DNA of 64,000 nt from Siphonodentalium dalli (Eukaryota > Mollusca > Scaphopoda > Gadilida > Siphonodentaliidae), in the NCBI GenBank assembly GCA_032622095.1, contig CP136067.1, positions 1,612,001-1,676,000 on the forward strand. The letters are read 5' to 3'. The position numbers and the translations under genes were made by a program. Positions within the stretch are counted from its first letter, which is position 1, and the number at the start of each line of letters is the position of its first letter. Below are positions 35,667-48,099 of this stretch, one piece after another. The notes under the pieces were generated by a model. The model saw nothing but the letters and a program-made list of their open reading frames with translations. It had not been told where the DNA came from and made no database searches.

Positions 35667-37788
35667 AACTTGGCGCCCGATATGGGACTAATAAAGTGTG
35701 ATCCAGCGGCGATTCCAGAGAACGAGATGGTGCCCGATTTTCTTCGCAGAAAATCACCACGGGGTTAACACCATCGCGGGAGGAATCGACCATCTGGACT
35801 CTTGTGTGTCGCTGTTCGTGTAACCTACACAGTTGCAAGCTACGTGTGAACTTGGGATTCTCCGGATACTCAATTCTGTGCACAAAGACTAAAGATCACA
35901 GAATGTTCGGGTTTTCTAAGGAATCGTGGTAACGATGTGTTCAAGAGATTGGGAATCAGAGACCATTGAGGTAGGGCAAAGTTTTCATACACCCCCTCCC
36001 ACTGACTGAGAAGCCCGGACCTTATTTCTTGGACACCGGTGGCGAGTGACGTCACATCTCATTTTCTATAAATAAATTGGGTTTCCCTGATTTGAAGTGA
36101 TCAGCGAAAAAGATGTCAACACAATTTGTGTCGCTTGAAAATCAACTATTTATTCAAGTTTTAAACTATGTATAATACTATCAGTGCATTGGTGAGACAG
36201 AATGAGGTATTCGTTATAGCCGGCTTCGCGTTAAAACTGTTGCGTAGGCCTACCATTCGCGTTCGCGACCGTCAAAACGTGGAACTTCGATCTGTACACT
36301 TTGGGATACCGTCGCTTGTCGATTTATTGAGATTTGTTCGTCGTTGGAAACTGTTGACTTTCATTTCCGTGACAATGTTTCTGTCAGTTTATAGGTGCTA
36401 TGAAATAGACACTAAATAATCTTGACTATAATTATATTCAAATGTATTTATGATAGTTATTCCATTGATGTGATATGACAGTCGACATGTTATGATAAAT
36501 GTCATTGTCTGTCTTAAAGTGACATTTCATATTTGTATGGTGATTTGTTATATGGTGCTAAATTCCATTCATGGAATTTTTTATATACTCTATTGTTGAT
36601 GTTATTCGGGTAGGCGATCTGTGCGTCTGACCAACTTATCATTAGGAATAGTATATAGGTTTCAATTAAAAAGAAAATTGTCCACATTTTTTGGGCCATT
36701 TTGGATTTTGCTATTTTTTGCCGTCTGTTTTTTTTTCCGCACCAACTAACATGGGTCTCATGTAATTTAGCTCCACTTTTCTCTTATGTGGGTTTGCAGT
36801 TTTGTTTAACCTTTTTCAGTATGTGCACTTGTGAGTGTGTTTGGTGTAAGTAGTCGCTAGGCGTGTGAAAATCTTTGTGCATTAGGCTCTCACCCCTGCA
36901 CTTTTTCTTGCACTTGTGTGTTTGTTCGAGAATTGCATGATTGTGTTTTGAGTTATTATATTTCAGCTGCGCTTGCGTCTATGAAAATTTATATTCATTG
37001 TCCGAGGCCGCAGTAGCTTGAGAATAGAAAAATTGTTTCAACTTCAACTTTTCAGATTTGTCCGCAGTTATTATACATCGGAGTTAGGCAACTTGTTTCA
37101 ACTTTATAACTTTTCAGATTTGTCCGACGTTGTTATACATCGGAATTAGGTAACTTGTTTCAACATAGAATATTTTCAGCATATATTTTTTGGACTTTGA
37201 AAATTTATTGTGTCGTCCGCATTTATTATTGAAATTAGGTGACTAGTTTCGACTTAGAATATTTTCAGCATTTGTTTACCTGTGATAGATTGCAATTACT
37301 CCGTAGTCGGACTTAGAATATTTCTATTTCAGTTTACGCTCATGTGTACTTGTATCAGACTTAGTCAGAATTTCAAACATTTCAGCTTTTGCAGCCAACT
37401 TGGTCTGAAATTACGTTACATTTTCTTCATGTTTAGCTGATATTACTTCTTTTTTTCAGCTGACTTAGTCTCAGTTACTCCGTGATTAGTAAATTTAGTT
37501 AATATTTACTTACTACAGGCATGACTTGGAAATTATTAGATATTTCAGATCTGATACCCGGCATCAGTGATGTGTTTTTCATTTGATATCAGGTTGTACA
37601 GTTTCAGCAATAACCTGTACTAGTATACATGCTGCCACTTTTGCAGCTACCTGTTGCATTTTTTGACTTGCAGTTTATTTCAGCATTTACTATTGTAAGA
37701 TGGTGATATTCTAAATGGAAATGCCTACCTAAATCGTTCATTTATTTTTGTGAATGTCAGGAGCCATTCTTCACCTGGAGGGGGTGAA
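35667..37788 (+). other. LTR element internal region 1 (no gag-pol)
   Basis: The primer-binding site is at 35671-35688 and the polypurine tract at 37777-37788. A plus-strand frame of 83 codons (36168-36419) and minus-strand frames of 78 and 61 codons are present, but none resembles retroelement proteins. Three tandem ~65-bp units with CTTGTTTCAAC and TTCAGATTTGTCCG occur at about 37020-37215. Confidence 0.85.
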
Positions 37789-38242
37789 TGTTATAGGTGC
37801 CGTTTTTATCTGTTTTAGTACACTGCGCGGTTGTATATAATCTTCTATATATCATGATACTTGCGCGCATCCTGCTTTGTTATTTCAGCCTTTTGTGGGT
37901 TAACTGAAATGTGTGTCAGTGTGTGTGCGCGTGAGAGCGAGCATGAATGATTGTGTCACCTGCACACTGATTAGCACTCACCTGGGACTGGCGGGAAAAT
38001 TAGCGTGGTCTGGGGGGCACTCAGTAATTAATATTTGAAATGGTCGGACGTACTATTTTGGATCACCAATTCTAGATATATATAATGAAATGCAGATTTC
38101 ATTTTATGGAGTATCTTTAATGGTTTTTAATACTGACTGCTGTGATATGATTATGTTGATGCCTTTATTTTAAATACACTTTATTAACCCTTTAATTTGT
38201 TGATGGAGTTACTATATCTACGTTAAATCCAGCCGTACAACA
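37789..38242 (+). repeat. middle LTR (LTR2), 454 bp, chimeric
   Basis: Its 5' part shares TGTCAGTGTG and a six-G run with LTR3. Its 3' part shares TTGTTGATGG with LTR1. It therefore starts like the 3' LTR and ends like the 5' LTR. Confidence 0.95.
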
Positions 38243-40363
38243 AACTTGGCGCCCGATATGGGACTAATAAAGTGTGATCCAGCGGCGATTCCAGAGAACG
38301 AGATGGTGCCCGATTTTCTTCGCAGAAAATCACCACGGGGTTAACACCATCGCGGGAGGAATCGACCATCTGGACTCTTGTGTGTCGCTGTTCGTGTAAC
38401 CTACACAGTTGCAAGCTACGTGTGAACTTGGGATTCTCCGGATACTCAATTCTGTGCACAAAGACTAAAGATCACAGAATGTTCGGGTTTTCTAAGGAAT
38501 CGTGGTAACGATGTGTTCAAGAGATTGGGAATCAGAGACCATTGAGGTAGGGCAAAGTTTTCATACACCCCCTCCCACTGACTGAGAAGCCCGGACCTTA
38601 TTTCTTGGACACCGGTGGCGAGTGACGTCACATCTCATTTTCTATAAATAAATTGGGTTTCCCTGATTTGAAGTGATCAGCGAAAAAGATGTCAACACAA
38701 TTTGTGTCGCTTGAAAATCAACTATTTATTCAAGTTTTAAACTATGTATAATACTATCAGTGCATTGGTGAGACAGAATGAGGTATTCGTTATAGCCGGC
38801 TTCGCGTTAAAACTGTTGCGTAGGCCTACCATTCGCGTTCGCGACCGTCAAAACGTGGAACTTCGATCTGTACACTTTGGGATACCGTCGCTTGTCGATT
38901 TATTGAGATTTGTTCGTCGTTGGAAACTGTTGACTTTCATTTCCGTGACAATGTTTCTGTCAGTTTATAGGTGCTATGAAATAGACACTAAATAATCTTG
39001 ACTATAATTATATTCAAATGTATTTATGATAGTTATTCCATTGATGTGATATGACAGTCGACATGTTATGATAAATGTCATTGTCTGTCTTAAAGTGACA
39101 TTTCATATTTGTATGGTGATTTGTTATATGGTGCTAAATTCCATTCATGGAATTTTTTATATACTCTATTGTTGATGTTATTCGGGTAGGCGATCTGTGC
39201 GTCTGACCAACTTATCATTAGGAATAGTATATAGGTTTCAATTAAAAAGAAAATTGTCCACATTTTTTGGGCCATTTTGGATTTTGCTATTTTTTGCCGT
39301 CTGTTTTTTTTCCGCACCAACTAACATGGGTCTCATGTAATTTAGCTCCACTTTTCTCTTATGTGGGTTTGCAGTTTTGTTTAACCTTTTTCAGTATGTG
39401 CACTTGTGAGTGTGTTTGGTGTAAGTAGTCGCTAGGCGTGTGAAAATCTTTGTGCATTAGGCTCTCACCCCTGCACTTTTTCTTGCACTTGTGTGTTTGT
39501 TCGAGAATTGCATGATTGTGTTTTGAGTTATTATATTTCAGCTGCGCTTGCGTCTATGAAAATTTATATTCATTGTCCGAGGCCGCAGTAGCTTGAGAAT
39601 AGAAAAATTGTTTCAACTTCAACTTTTCAGATTTGTCCGCAGTTATTATACATCGGAGTTAGGCAACTTGTTTCAACTTTATAACTTTTCAGATTTGTCC
39701 GACGTTGTTATACATCGGAATTAGGTAACTTGTTTCAACATAGAATATTTTCAGCATATATTTTTTGGACTTTGAAAATTTATTGTGTCGTCCGCATTTA
39801 TTATTGAAATTAGGTGACTAGTTTCGACTTAGAATATTTTCAGCATTTGTTTACCTGTGATAGATTGCAATTACTCCGTAGTCGGACTTAGAATATTTCT
39901 ATTTCAGTTTACGCTCATGTGTACTTGTATCAGACTTAGTCAGAATTTCAAACATTTCAGCTTTTGCAGCCAACTTGGTCTGAAATTACGTTACATTTTC
40001 TTCATGTTTAGCTGATATTACTTCTTTTTTTCAGCTGACTTAGTCTCAGTTACTCCGTGATTAGTAAATTTAGTTAATATTTACTTACTACAGGCATGAC
40101 TTGGAAATTATTAGATATTTCAGATCTGATACCCGGCATCAGTGATGTGTTTTTCATTTGATATCAGGTTGTACAGTTTCAGCAATAACCTGTACTAGTA
40201 TACATGCTGCCACTTTTGCAGCTACCTGTTGCATTTTTTGACTTGCAGTTTATTTCAGCATTTACTATTGTAAGATGGTGATATTCTAAATGGAAATGCC
40301 TACCTAAATCGTTCATTTATTTTTGTGAATGTCAGGAGCCATTCTTCACCTGGAGGGGGTGAA
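38243..40363 (+). other. LTR element internal region 2
   Basis: Nearly identical to internal region 1; I see a one-base difference in a T-run (about 39303 versus 36728) and little else. The primer-binding site follows LTR2 by 4 bases, and the polypurine tract abuts LTR3. Confidence 0.9.
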
Positions 40364-40817
40364 TGTTATAGGTGCCGTTTTTATCTGTTTTAGTACACTG
40401 CGCGGTTGTATATAATCTTCTATATATCATGATACTTGCGCGCATCCTGCTTTGTTATTTCAGCCTTTTGTGGGTTAACTGAAATGTGTGTCAGTGTGTG
40501 TGCGCGTGAGAGCGAGCATGAATGATTGTGTCACCTGCACACTGATTAGCACTCACCTGGGACTGGCGGGAAAATTAGCGTGGTCTGGGGGGCACTCAGT
40601 AATTAATATTTGAAATGGTCGGACGTACTATTTTGGATCACCAATTCTAGATATATATAATGAAATGCAGATTTCATTTTATGGAGTATCTTTAATGGTT
40701 TTTAATACTGACTGCTGTGATATGATTATGTTGATGCCTTTATTTTAAATACACTTTATTAACCCTTTAATTTGTTGTTGGAGTTACTATATCTACGTTA
40801 AATCCAGCCGTACAACA
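40364..40817 (+). repeat. 3' LTR (LTR3), 454 bp
   Basis: It ends GTACAACA, followed by the CATG target duplication. It carries the TGTCAGTGTG variant, six Gs, and TTGTTGTTGG where the other two LTRs have TTGTTGATGG. Confidence 0.95.
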
Positions 40818-40821
40818 CATG

Positions 40822-43700
40822 GAAAGAAAGTGTCCACCTATATAGGAAACAAGATGGCGTCCAACATGGTCGTCATGTTTTAAGACGAGGCACTATAAGT
40901 TAGGTTGATGCAAATTATAGAGAGAACATCTTGACAAATGTATACAAATGTATATATTATTGTGAAGCTAAGACATAATGCTAGCATGTTAGTGTTAAAA
41001 TCGGAACTCTCCATTCCAAGATGGCCACCAATATGGCCGCCGAATGTGAAAAAGGTGAATAGTTTTCACTAATAGTTTCTAGATTAGTTTCTGCTGTTTG
41101 GAACTGGTTCAGAATTACAACTTTATTTATATTTTTCATGTTAACAGATCATTGGCTTTTAAATTTGAATCCATCGACGCACGCTGCAACCAGCATTTAT
41201 TATATATTTTGTATGTTAACTGAATATTGGGGCAATGAAATATGCCATTCTGTGAGTAGCAGGTACTTTAGATCTCTCAAAAGTTTTATTTTACAGAACG
41301 TGCTATAAAATATCGCAAAAAATCACCATTCAAGTGATATTACAAAAAGAAATGAGCTGAACTGTGCATAAGTGAGGCATACCTTTACTTATGAATATTC
41401 CAACTCAAAGGAACCAAAACTGTTACTTTGACTAAAAATGACAGACCATATAACCACTCACTTTATATATACCTCACCCATGACCATGCAGCCACCACTG
41501 GGTATATACGTACGCCCCAGGTATGACCATACAGCCGGGAGTCTTCATACATGCACACCGGGACCCATGACCATATAGTCACTCCCTGTATAGCTATTCA
41601 CCGCATGCATGAACATACAATAATATTATATTCATGTTTGCGTTATTTTCGATGTTGTGTCATCGATATGGACTGTTTTGGGGAAACTGTGCCGCCAGGC
41701 TGTTGTGCTCTGAATTATAATTATATTTAAAGTTCCGTGACAATTGAAATATTATTTATTTATTCGAGATCTCAATTGTATCGTGATGCGAAAATATCTC
41801 ATTTTCAACACCCCTCCATTCACACACTCTCTCTCTCTCTCGCTCTCTCTATCTCTACCTCTACCTCCACCTCTCTCCTCCCGTTCCCACCATTCTCTCT
41901 TCCGCTATATACCTCACTCTCTATCTATATCTTTATCTTCCTTTCCTTTATAACTACCATTCCATTCCCAACTTGTTCTATATATCTCTCTCTGTATCTC
42001 CTTCCTCTTATTTCCAACATGATCTCTATGGGCATCCACCTTCCCCAACACACACACGCGCGCGCACACCCTCGCACCGGACTATAATAAGTCCCTCCTT
42101 GTATACATATATTCACCTCAATATTGGCCTCCGTGTATAAATATTCGCAATACCCATTGTCATAACCACTCAAGATATACATATACACATACACATGACC
42201 ATTGGATCATTCCAGGTATTCATATGCATCTTACCAATGGCCATACAACTAAATGCTTTATACACATACATTCACCCATGACCATACAGCTACACTTGGT
42301 ATATATTTACACCCCAGAAATTACCATACAGACATGAGTCACCATGTAGGTACACCGGTATACCCCTACATATGACCCATGACCATATGGTCACTTCCTG
42401 TATACCTATGATCCACACTCAGGGTCATAGAGTCACTCCTTGTAAACATATTCACCTCATCATTGAGCATATGGTCACCATACCCATGGCCATATAGCCA
42501 CTCGAGATATACATATACACCCACCCATGACAACAGTCACTCCATGCATACATATAAACCTCACCAATGGTCATATGGCCACCTGCTTTATAGATAAACA
42601 CCTCACACAAGGCCATACAACCACAAATGGGTACACCCGACACCTCGCACGTGACCATACATTAATGAGTCACCATGTAGGCACACCAGGTTCACTCATA
42701 TAGTGGAGTAGATTAAGTCCAATTTTCAAGGTAATTGTTCAAATTGTAACTAAATCGTGAAAGTTTGCACATATGTACATATTTACATATTTAAAGAGCG
42801 TTTCGTCATTATATAATTTATTAAATGTCGCAATTAATCTTACCATGACATATGTTATTTAAAATTTGGCATAGACTTTAAGTATGATTCTGCCATATAC
42901 AATGCCACATTTTTAGGGTCAAATTGCAACTCCCGTCCAAGATGGCCGTAAGTGCAAAAGTTGACGTTTTTTTTACTGATATCTTCTAATTCAGTTTCTG
43001 CTGTATGGAAATGGTTCATATTTCTTACTTTTTTTGTATTAATCATATGAGTTGATCATTGGTGCAATAAAATATGCCATTCGTGAGGTCCTAACCCCTT
43101 CCAATCCCTCAAAAATTATATTTTACAGAACTCGGTATAAAATTTCACAAACAATCGCCGTTAGGATTCTAGTCATATTTTAACAAAAATGGACATAATT
43201 GTGCAAACTAAGTGAGGCATACCGTGGTTTATGCATGTTTCAACTAAATGGAACCACAATTGTCACTAGGTCTGAAAATGTCAGCCAAAATGGCGACCAA
43301 CGCCGGGAAAAGGTATATATGAAATCGCTTACAACTTGTGGTTGATCTATCTTATATATATTAAATTCTAACATTTGTGATGCACATTGGTTAAGTGTTA
43401 CTAATGTAACCACTGACGTTACCATAATTATTGGATTTTGTTATCACAAAATTGACACCAAAATCGGCAAAATTACTTTTCAGGTTTGGACCATTTATTC
43501 AAGTATATATAAATATCTTTGCTATTGTTTTGATCTGTCTCCAATGTGCCTCACTGATGTGTTTTGTTTGACATAATTACTCAAGTTGGCTTCCAAAATG
43601 GCAACCAAATTTGGTAAAAAAATGTTGATATTTGTTTACATATATCCCGAACATGATTATTCTGTTCCCAAGAGTTAACAAATTGTAACTCACTTGGTTA
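40822..43700. repeat. diverged tandem modules starting AAGATGGC / AAAATGGC
   Basis: Related modules of roughly 315-430 bp recur with a CAAGATGGC-like start, then TTTCTGCTGTWTGGAA and RTGAGGCATACC (starts near 40853, 41019, 42938, 43286 and 43597). The series is interrupted by the CATGACCATA repeats and the CT microsatellite. No coding capacity is evident. Confidence 0.65.
41457..42720. repeat. degenerate CCATGACCATACAG minisatellite, left arm
   Basis: Words such as CACCCATGACCATACAG and TATATACATATTCACC recur about every 50-60 bases at 41457-41620 and 42100-42700. A CT-rich microsatellite (41825-41895) and a CA/CG run (42045-42068) lie between the two parts. The same words appear inverted at 43930-44560. 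Confidence 0.75.
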
Positions 43701-43929
43701 TTAATCATGTTACTTAATCAACTGACTACTACATGTTTCATTATCGTTGTCCCTGTATACCTTCTGATGCATGAGAGATTCATTTCAAATGATGTACTGC
43801 AGTATTTCGGACGGAAATGGGCAGAACGTCTAAATGGAACTGAGCGAAACCATATTATGTGGCTATTCTCGACCATTAGCATGCAAATGAACTTAATATA
43901 TGGTGTATGCAAATGGCAGCCAGGGAGTG

Positions 43930-44560
43930 AATGAGTGATCATAGATGAGGTGAATAGTTCTTATAGAGAGTTATTGTATGGTCATGAATGGTGCGAAAGA
44001 GTTGCTATATGGTGATGCGGTTGTGTGTCCATGGTGAGATGTGTATGTATACAAGGCGTGAATGTATGGTCATAACATCTAATCTGTAAATCTGTAAGGT
44101 CATATGTGAGGTGAATAGCTATACAAGGATTGTTTGTATGGTGATTGAAGTGATGTATGGGTATAATGATAGTAGCTGTGTGTTTATATGTGTGTCGTTT
44201 ATGTATCTATAGAGTGACCGTATGATCAGTCATGGGTGAGACATACATGCGTACCTTGGGTGACTATTGTCATGGATGGGTGTATATGTACATGTATACA
44301 TATGTTGGCTGTGTATTCATGCGTGGGACTGTGCATGTATGAATTAATAAATAGGGAGTGGCTGTATGATTATGTGTAATGTATATATGTGTACATGGAA
44401 TGACTGTACAGTCGTGATTGTTGAAGTGCATATGCATACCTGGAGTATAGCTGATTGGTCATTGGTGGCGTGTGGGTATATATGAAGTGCCCTTGTGGCC
44501 TTGGCTGTATATGTGATGTATATGCCATGGCTGTATTGTCAATGGTATATGGTCAATCTT
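43930..44560. repeat. degenerate TGTATGGTCATGGATGG minisatellite, right arm
   Basis: This is the inverse of the left-arm words: GTATGGTCATGAATGGTG, GAGGTGAATAG and similar, recurring about every 50-60 bases. Together with 41457-42720 it forms large, diverged inverted arms around 42720-43930. Confidence 0.7.
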
Positions 44561-45919
44561 TTTCACTGAATATTATACCAAGTGCTACCAGATATGATGG
44601 TACCGGTACGTATGAGGTGGATATATCGTGGATACAATTATCGAAGTCTGGGCTAGACGAGGTTGATACCGGTTCACACACCGACTTGATTGGGCGAAAA
44701 TTAGGACCGATTTTAAAGCTGTATGTGTGATAAGGAACATCTCAGTGTGCCAACCGATAAATGCATGACCACTTCGATAATAAATGATAATTTGTTCACA
44801 CTCACTGAAGCAACCACATTTGAAGCAGTAATTTTGATTCTGAGTCAGTGCTTCCATTAATATGTTATATACACGTGATGTACAACAGGTTCGACCCATA
44901 GAAGACGGCCGTGATAACACAGAGTTAATTTTTCCAGACCCTAAATCATCATCGCCGCTTTCATTGACTAGTGTCCAATAACGCAAAGAAGATGTGATTC
45001 AGAAAAAGATGGCGCTCGTCGCACAAAATTAGTTCAGATTTTGGTCTTCCGAATTTTTTTTTGATCAGTGATAAACATAAGAATAGTCATGGCCAGAATT
45101 AGAATCCTTCGTGTGTGTCTAAGTTAATTATGCAGTTTATGTGGAACAAGGTCGCCACGAAGGACCGCTTTATTTGCAATATATGAACGCGATAACCTTC
45201 AGAAATATCATTATTATTATGTTGTTTCCAACTTGGTGGAAAAGTAAACTTGTCAACGTTATTTACATTTGAACGACCAGGAGACCTGCTGATGTTGCAA
45301 GTGCCATTAGTGTTTGAAGCGTAAAACCCATGTCATTAATGTATCAATCGGGCTGTATTCAATATTCGTATCTACAGGCAACACCGACGGAAACAATATG
45401 GCGAATAATTCCTCGTCCCCATATCGTCCCGATTGTACACATATATATGCATATATTCCCCACACGCTGTTCAGTGAATACTAAAATACGGCTACCGTGT
45501 CCAGTTACTGATGTCGCTCAGCACATTCGGAGTTTTTAAGGATGAGTTATCGTAGATCAGATTCTGGTCTGCAAAGAAGTTGTTGCTATATGTCATTTCT
45601 GAGATGCAGCGACAAGTTACACCAAGACTCGTGATCCCATTTTGTTTTACCAATTTGCACATCAAACACTACCACAATATAATATCAGGATACGCACTAC
45701 ACATGGTCCACTCACGTCACGCATAGTGGGACAACTGTAGATTTGAACTTAACTGTAACACATATGGCGTTAGATATGACGGGTGGTGGAATTATAATGC
45801 ATTAATCATGAACGGCCATAATCAAAATATGGTATGTTTTCAGACATCATACCTGCTGGCATCAGCAGGTCCCTAACCGCATTATGTTTGGACTTATCTA
45901 GAAAGTTATTATACGCTTC
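44561..45919. other. sequence without a supported gene
   Basis: The longest frame is a 133-codon minus-strand frame (44585-44986). It has a Cys-rich stretch (NYCFKCGCFSECEQ) but no recognised family, and it overlaps an opposing frame. It could contain an exon; the evidence is not sufficient to call one. Confidence 0.3.
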
Positions 45920-46236
45920 CCGGTGTAACACGTCATCTTCACCCCCAGGATATCTTCCCCCCGGGGGGGGGGGGGGGAAGATGTCCTAGGATATCTACCC
46001 CCCCCACCCTGGATATCTTCCCCCCCATGTACGACTAAAAAATAATTTCACTCATATGATATCGTTTGGTTCTGAAATGGCCAGAAAAATGTTTTTGGAG
46101 ATTAAAAAAAAAAAATTATAAATTTTTTTTTTATTTAAAAAAAGTGACAAAATTAGTTTTTTCACGAATTTGATTGTCTGTTCATGAAATGACCAGAAAA
46201 ATGTTTTTTTTTAATTCAAATTTTTTCTTTTCTTTC

Positions 46237-47310
46237 AAACGTCCAGGCTTGGATATTCCACCCCCCCCCCCCCCCCCCCCCCCCCGCACCTACATGACAA
46301 AAAAATCATCTTGTGGTTTTATCGCTTATTTTGCTTTATATAGTAATGAAACAGCGAGAAATTAACTTCTTCTGAGAAAAAGTTTTTTGAGTCAGGGTTT
46401 GGGGGGGGGGGGGAAGATGTCCAGGTCAGGATATCTCCCCCCCCCCCACCCAGCACCTACATGACAAAAAAATAATCTTATGGTTTTATCGCTCGTTTTG
46501 CTTTATATAGTCATGAAACAGGGAGAAATTAACTTCTTCTGCGAACAACTTTTTTGAGTCAGGGTTTGGGGTGGGGGGGGGGGGAGATGTCCAGGTCAGG
46601 ATATCTCCCCCCCCCCACCCAGCACCTACATGAACAAAAAATAATCTTATGGTGTTATCGCTTGTTTTGCTTTATATAGTCATGAACCAGCGAGAAATTA
46701 ACTTCTTCTGAGAACAAGTTTTTTGAGTCAGGGTTTGGGGTGGGGATAGATGTCCAGGTCAGGATATCTCCCCCCCCCCACGCAGCACCTACATGACAAA
46801 TAAATCATTGTATGGATTTATTGCTTGATTTGCTTTATATAGTCATGAAACAGCGAGAAATTAACTTCTTCTGAGAAAAAGTTTTTTGAGTCAGGGTTTG
46901 GGGGGGGGGGGAATGTCCAGGTCAGGATATCTCCCCCCCCCACCCAGCACCTACATGACAAAAAAATAATCTTATGGTTTTATCGCTCGTTTTGCTTTAG
47001 TCATGAAACAGCGAGAAATTAACTTCTTCTGACAACAAGTTGTTTGAGTCAGGGTTTGGGTGGGGGGACAAGTTTTTTTGAGTCAGGGTTTGGGGTGGGG
47101 GGGGGGAAGATGTCCAGGTCAGGATATCTCCCCCCCCCACCCAGCACCTACATGACAAAAAAATAATCTTATGGTTTTATCGCTTGTTTTGCTTTATATA
47201 GTCATGAAACATCGAGAAATTAACTTCTTCTGAAAACAAGTTTTTTGAGTCAGGGTTTGGGGTGGGGGGATGATGTCCAGGTCAGGATATCTCTCCCCCC
47301 AGCACCGACA
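46237..47310. repeat. ~167-bp hairpin satellite, left array (about 6.5 units)
   Basis: Units read CCCAGCACCTACATGACAAA, then TGGTTTTATCGC, TTTGCTTTATATAGTCATGA, TTAACTTCTTCTGAG and TTGAGTCAGGGTTTGGGG. A G-run, AAGATGTCCAGGTCAGGATAT and a C-run close each unit. The orientation is opposite to the right arrays. Confidence 0.95.
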
Positions 47311-47549
47311 TGACAATCATCTTATTATCATTATTATTACAAAGCAAGCAACAGGCAGGATGGAAGTTATTATTGTTAGACTTGTTGATTTAGCAATCAC
47401 ATAGACAGTTTGTAAATCATTATCCAGATTAACAAGGATTAAGGTAAATTGTGAAACCTATGGTCACTCACTTATGTATCTTCAGCAATTAGGATGTTGC
47501 CTCATCAATTTTAATCCTGGCTGGATTATTGGCCGAAAAAATTTAAAGC

Positions 47550-47684
47550 CATAAAACCAATCAGGCTAATATGTTATGCTTATTAAAATACTAATCTGAG
47601 CGGATTATGTAATTAGTGAAAGAGGTATAAAACCACATGATCCTTAAATTGTCTTCAGTTAAGTCTTATGTGAGTGTGTTCAAC
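47550..47684 (+). promoter_or_regulatory. promoter-like region of the Ginger1 transposase remnant
   Basis: A CCAAT word (AAACCAATCAGG, about 47555), a TATA box (GGTATAAAACC, 47625-47635) and an initiator-like TCTTCAGTTAAG about 27-30 bases downstream (around 47653) precede the ATG at 47685. Spacing fits a core polymerase II promoter. The upstream ATG at 47637 would lie between TATA and start and is probably not transcribed. Confidence 0.5.
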
Positions 47685-47862
47685 ATGTCTGACAAACTAT
47701 CAACAACCAAAAAGTTCCTGGAGAATATCGATTATATTTTCAATTATGTTACTCTTGACCAGTATCCCGATGGTCTCAGCAGATCCCAAAAAAAAGACTT
47801 CCGTGTGAAGTGCAAGAAATTCTCAGTGTCTGATGGTGTTTTGCTTTACCAAAGCAAAAAAG
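47685..47862 (+). CDS. Ginger1 transposase first exon (N-terminal YPYY-like region), remnant
   Basis: From the ATG at 47685 the frame reads MSDKLSTTKKFLENIDYIF, then YPDGLSRSQKKDFRVKCKKF and SDGVLLYQSKK, ending at a consensus AG/GTCAGT donor at 47862. The block tyrosine-proline, about 10 residues of K/R-rich helix, phenylalanine, D-G-x-L-x-Y is the N-terminal part of Gypsy-type integrases and of Ginger1/KRBA2-like proteins, just before the H2C2 zinc finger. I chose this ATG, not 47637, because the latter overlaps the core promoter. The following exons are not found before the satellite, so a spliced product would be incomplete unless it reads into flanking exons. Confidence 0.6.
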
Positions 47863-48099
47863 GTCAGTTGTAACTTAGACAAATCACAGTACTATGTTAA
47901 AATTACTACATCATACCATATCTCTACCTAAAAGACAAAAGAAGTTTTTGTTAGATGGAATTTACCTATCATTTGGAGCCGAAAAATAGTCGAAATCTTT
48001 CTTTTTCATAGGAATTATTTTTTTCAATCAATTCGTTTAATTTTATCAACCTATAATACATATGTATTAATTGATTAGAAACATATCAAAGAATATCAC

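Larger units (their letters stand above)
35210..40817 (+). mobile_element. non-autonomous LTR retrotransposon, LTR-internal-LTR-internal-LTR
   Basis: Three near-identical ~455-bp LTRs alternate with two near-identical 2.1-kb internal regions. The array is flanked by a single 4-bp duplication CATG (35206-35209 and 40818-40821), so it behaves as one insertion. A tRNA-Lys-like primer-binding site (TGGCGCCCGATATGGGAC) follows each of the first two LTRs by 4 bases. A purine-rich tract (GGAGGGGGTGAA) precedes the second and third LTRs. The internal regions encode no gag, protease, reverse transcriptase or integrase, so replication must rely on proteins from another element (LARD/TRIM-like). The primer site and the 4-bp duplication point to a Ty3/gypsy-like or retrovirus-like helper. 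High LTR identity indicates recent activity. Confidence 0.92.

Noticed and set aside
36168-36419. 83-codon frame in each LTR-element internal region as a gag remnant
   Set aside because: It is identical in both copies, which only reflects recent duplication; no zinc knuckle, capsid-like or protease motif is visible.
41737-42087. 116-codon serine/leucine/proline-rich frame
   Set aside because: It runs through the CT-rich microsatellite; low-complexity translation only.
44585-44986. 133-codon minus-strand frame with a Cys-rich segment
   Set aside because: No recognised family and an opposing frame at the same place; kept only as a note in the spacer entry.
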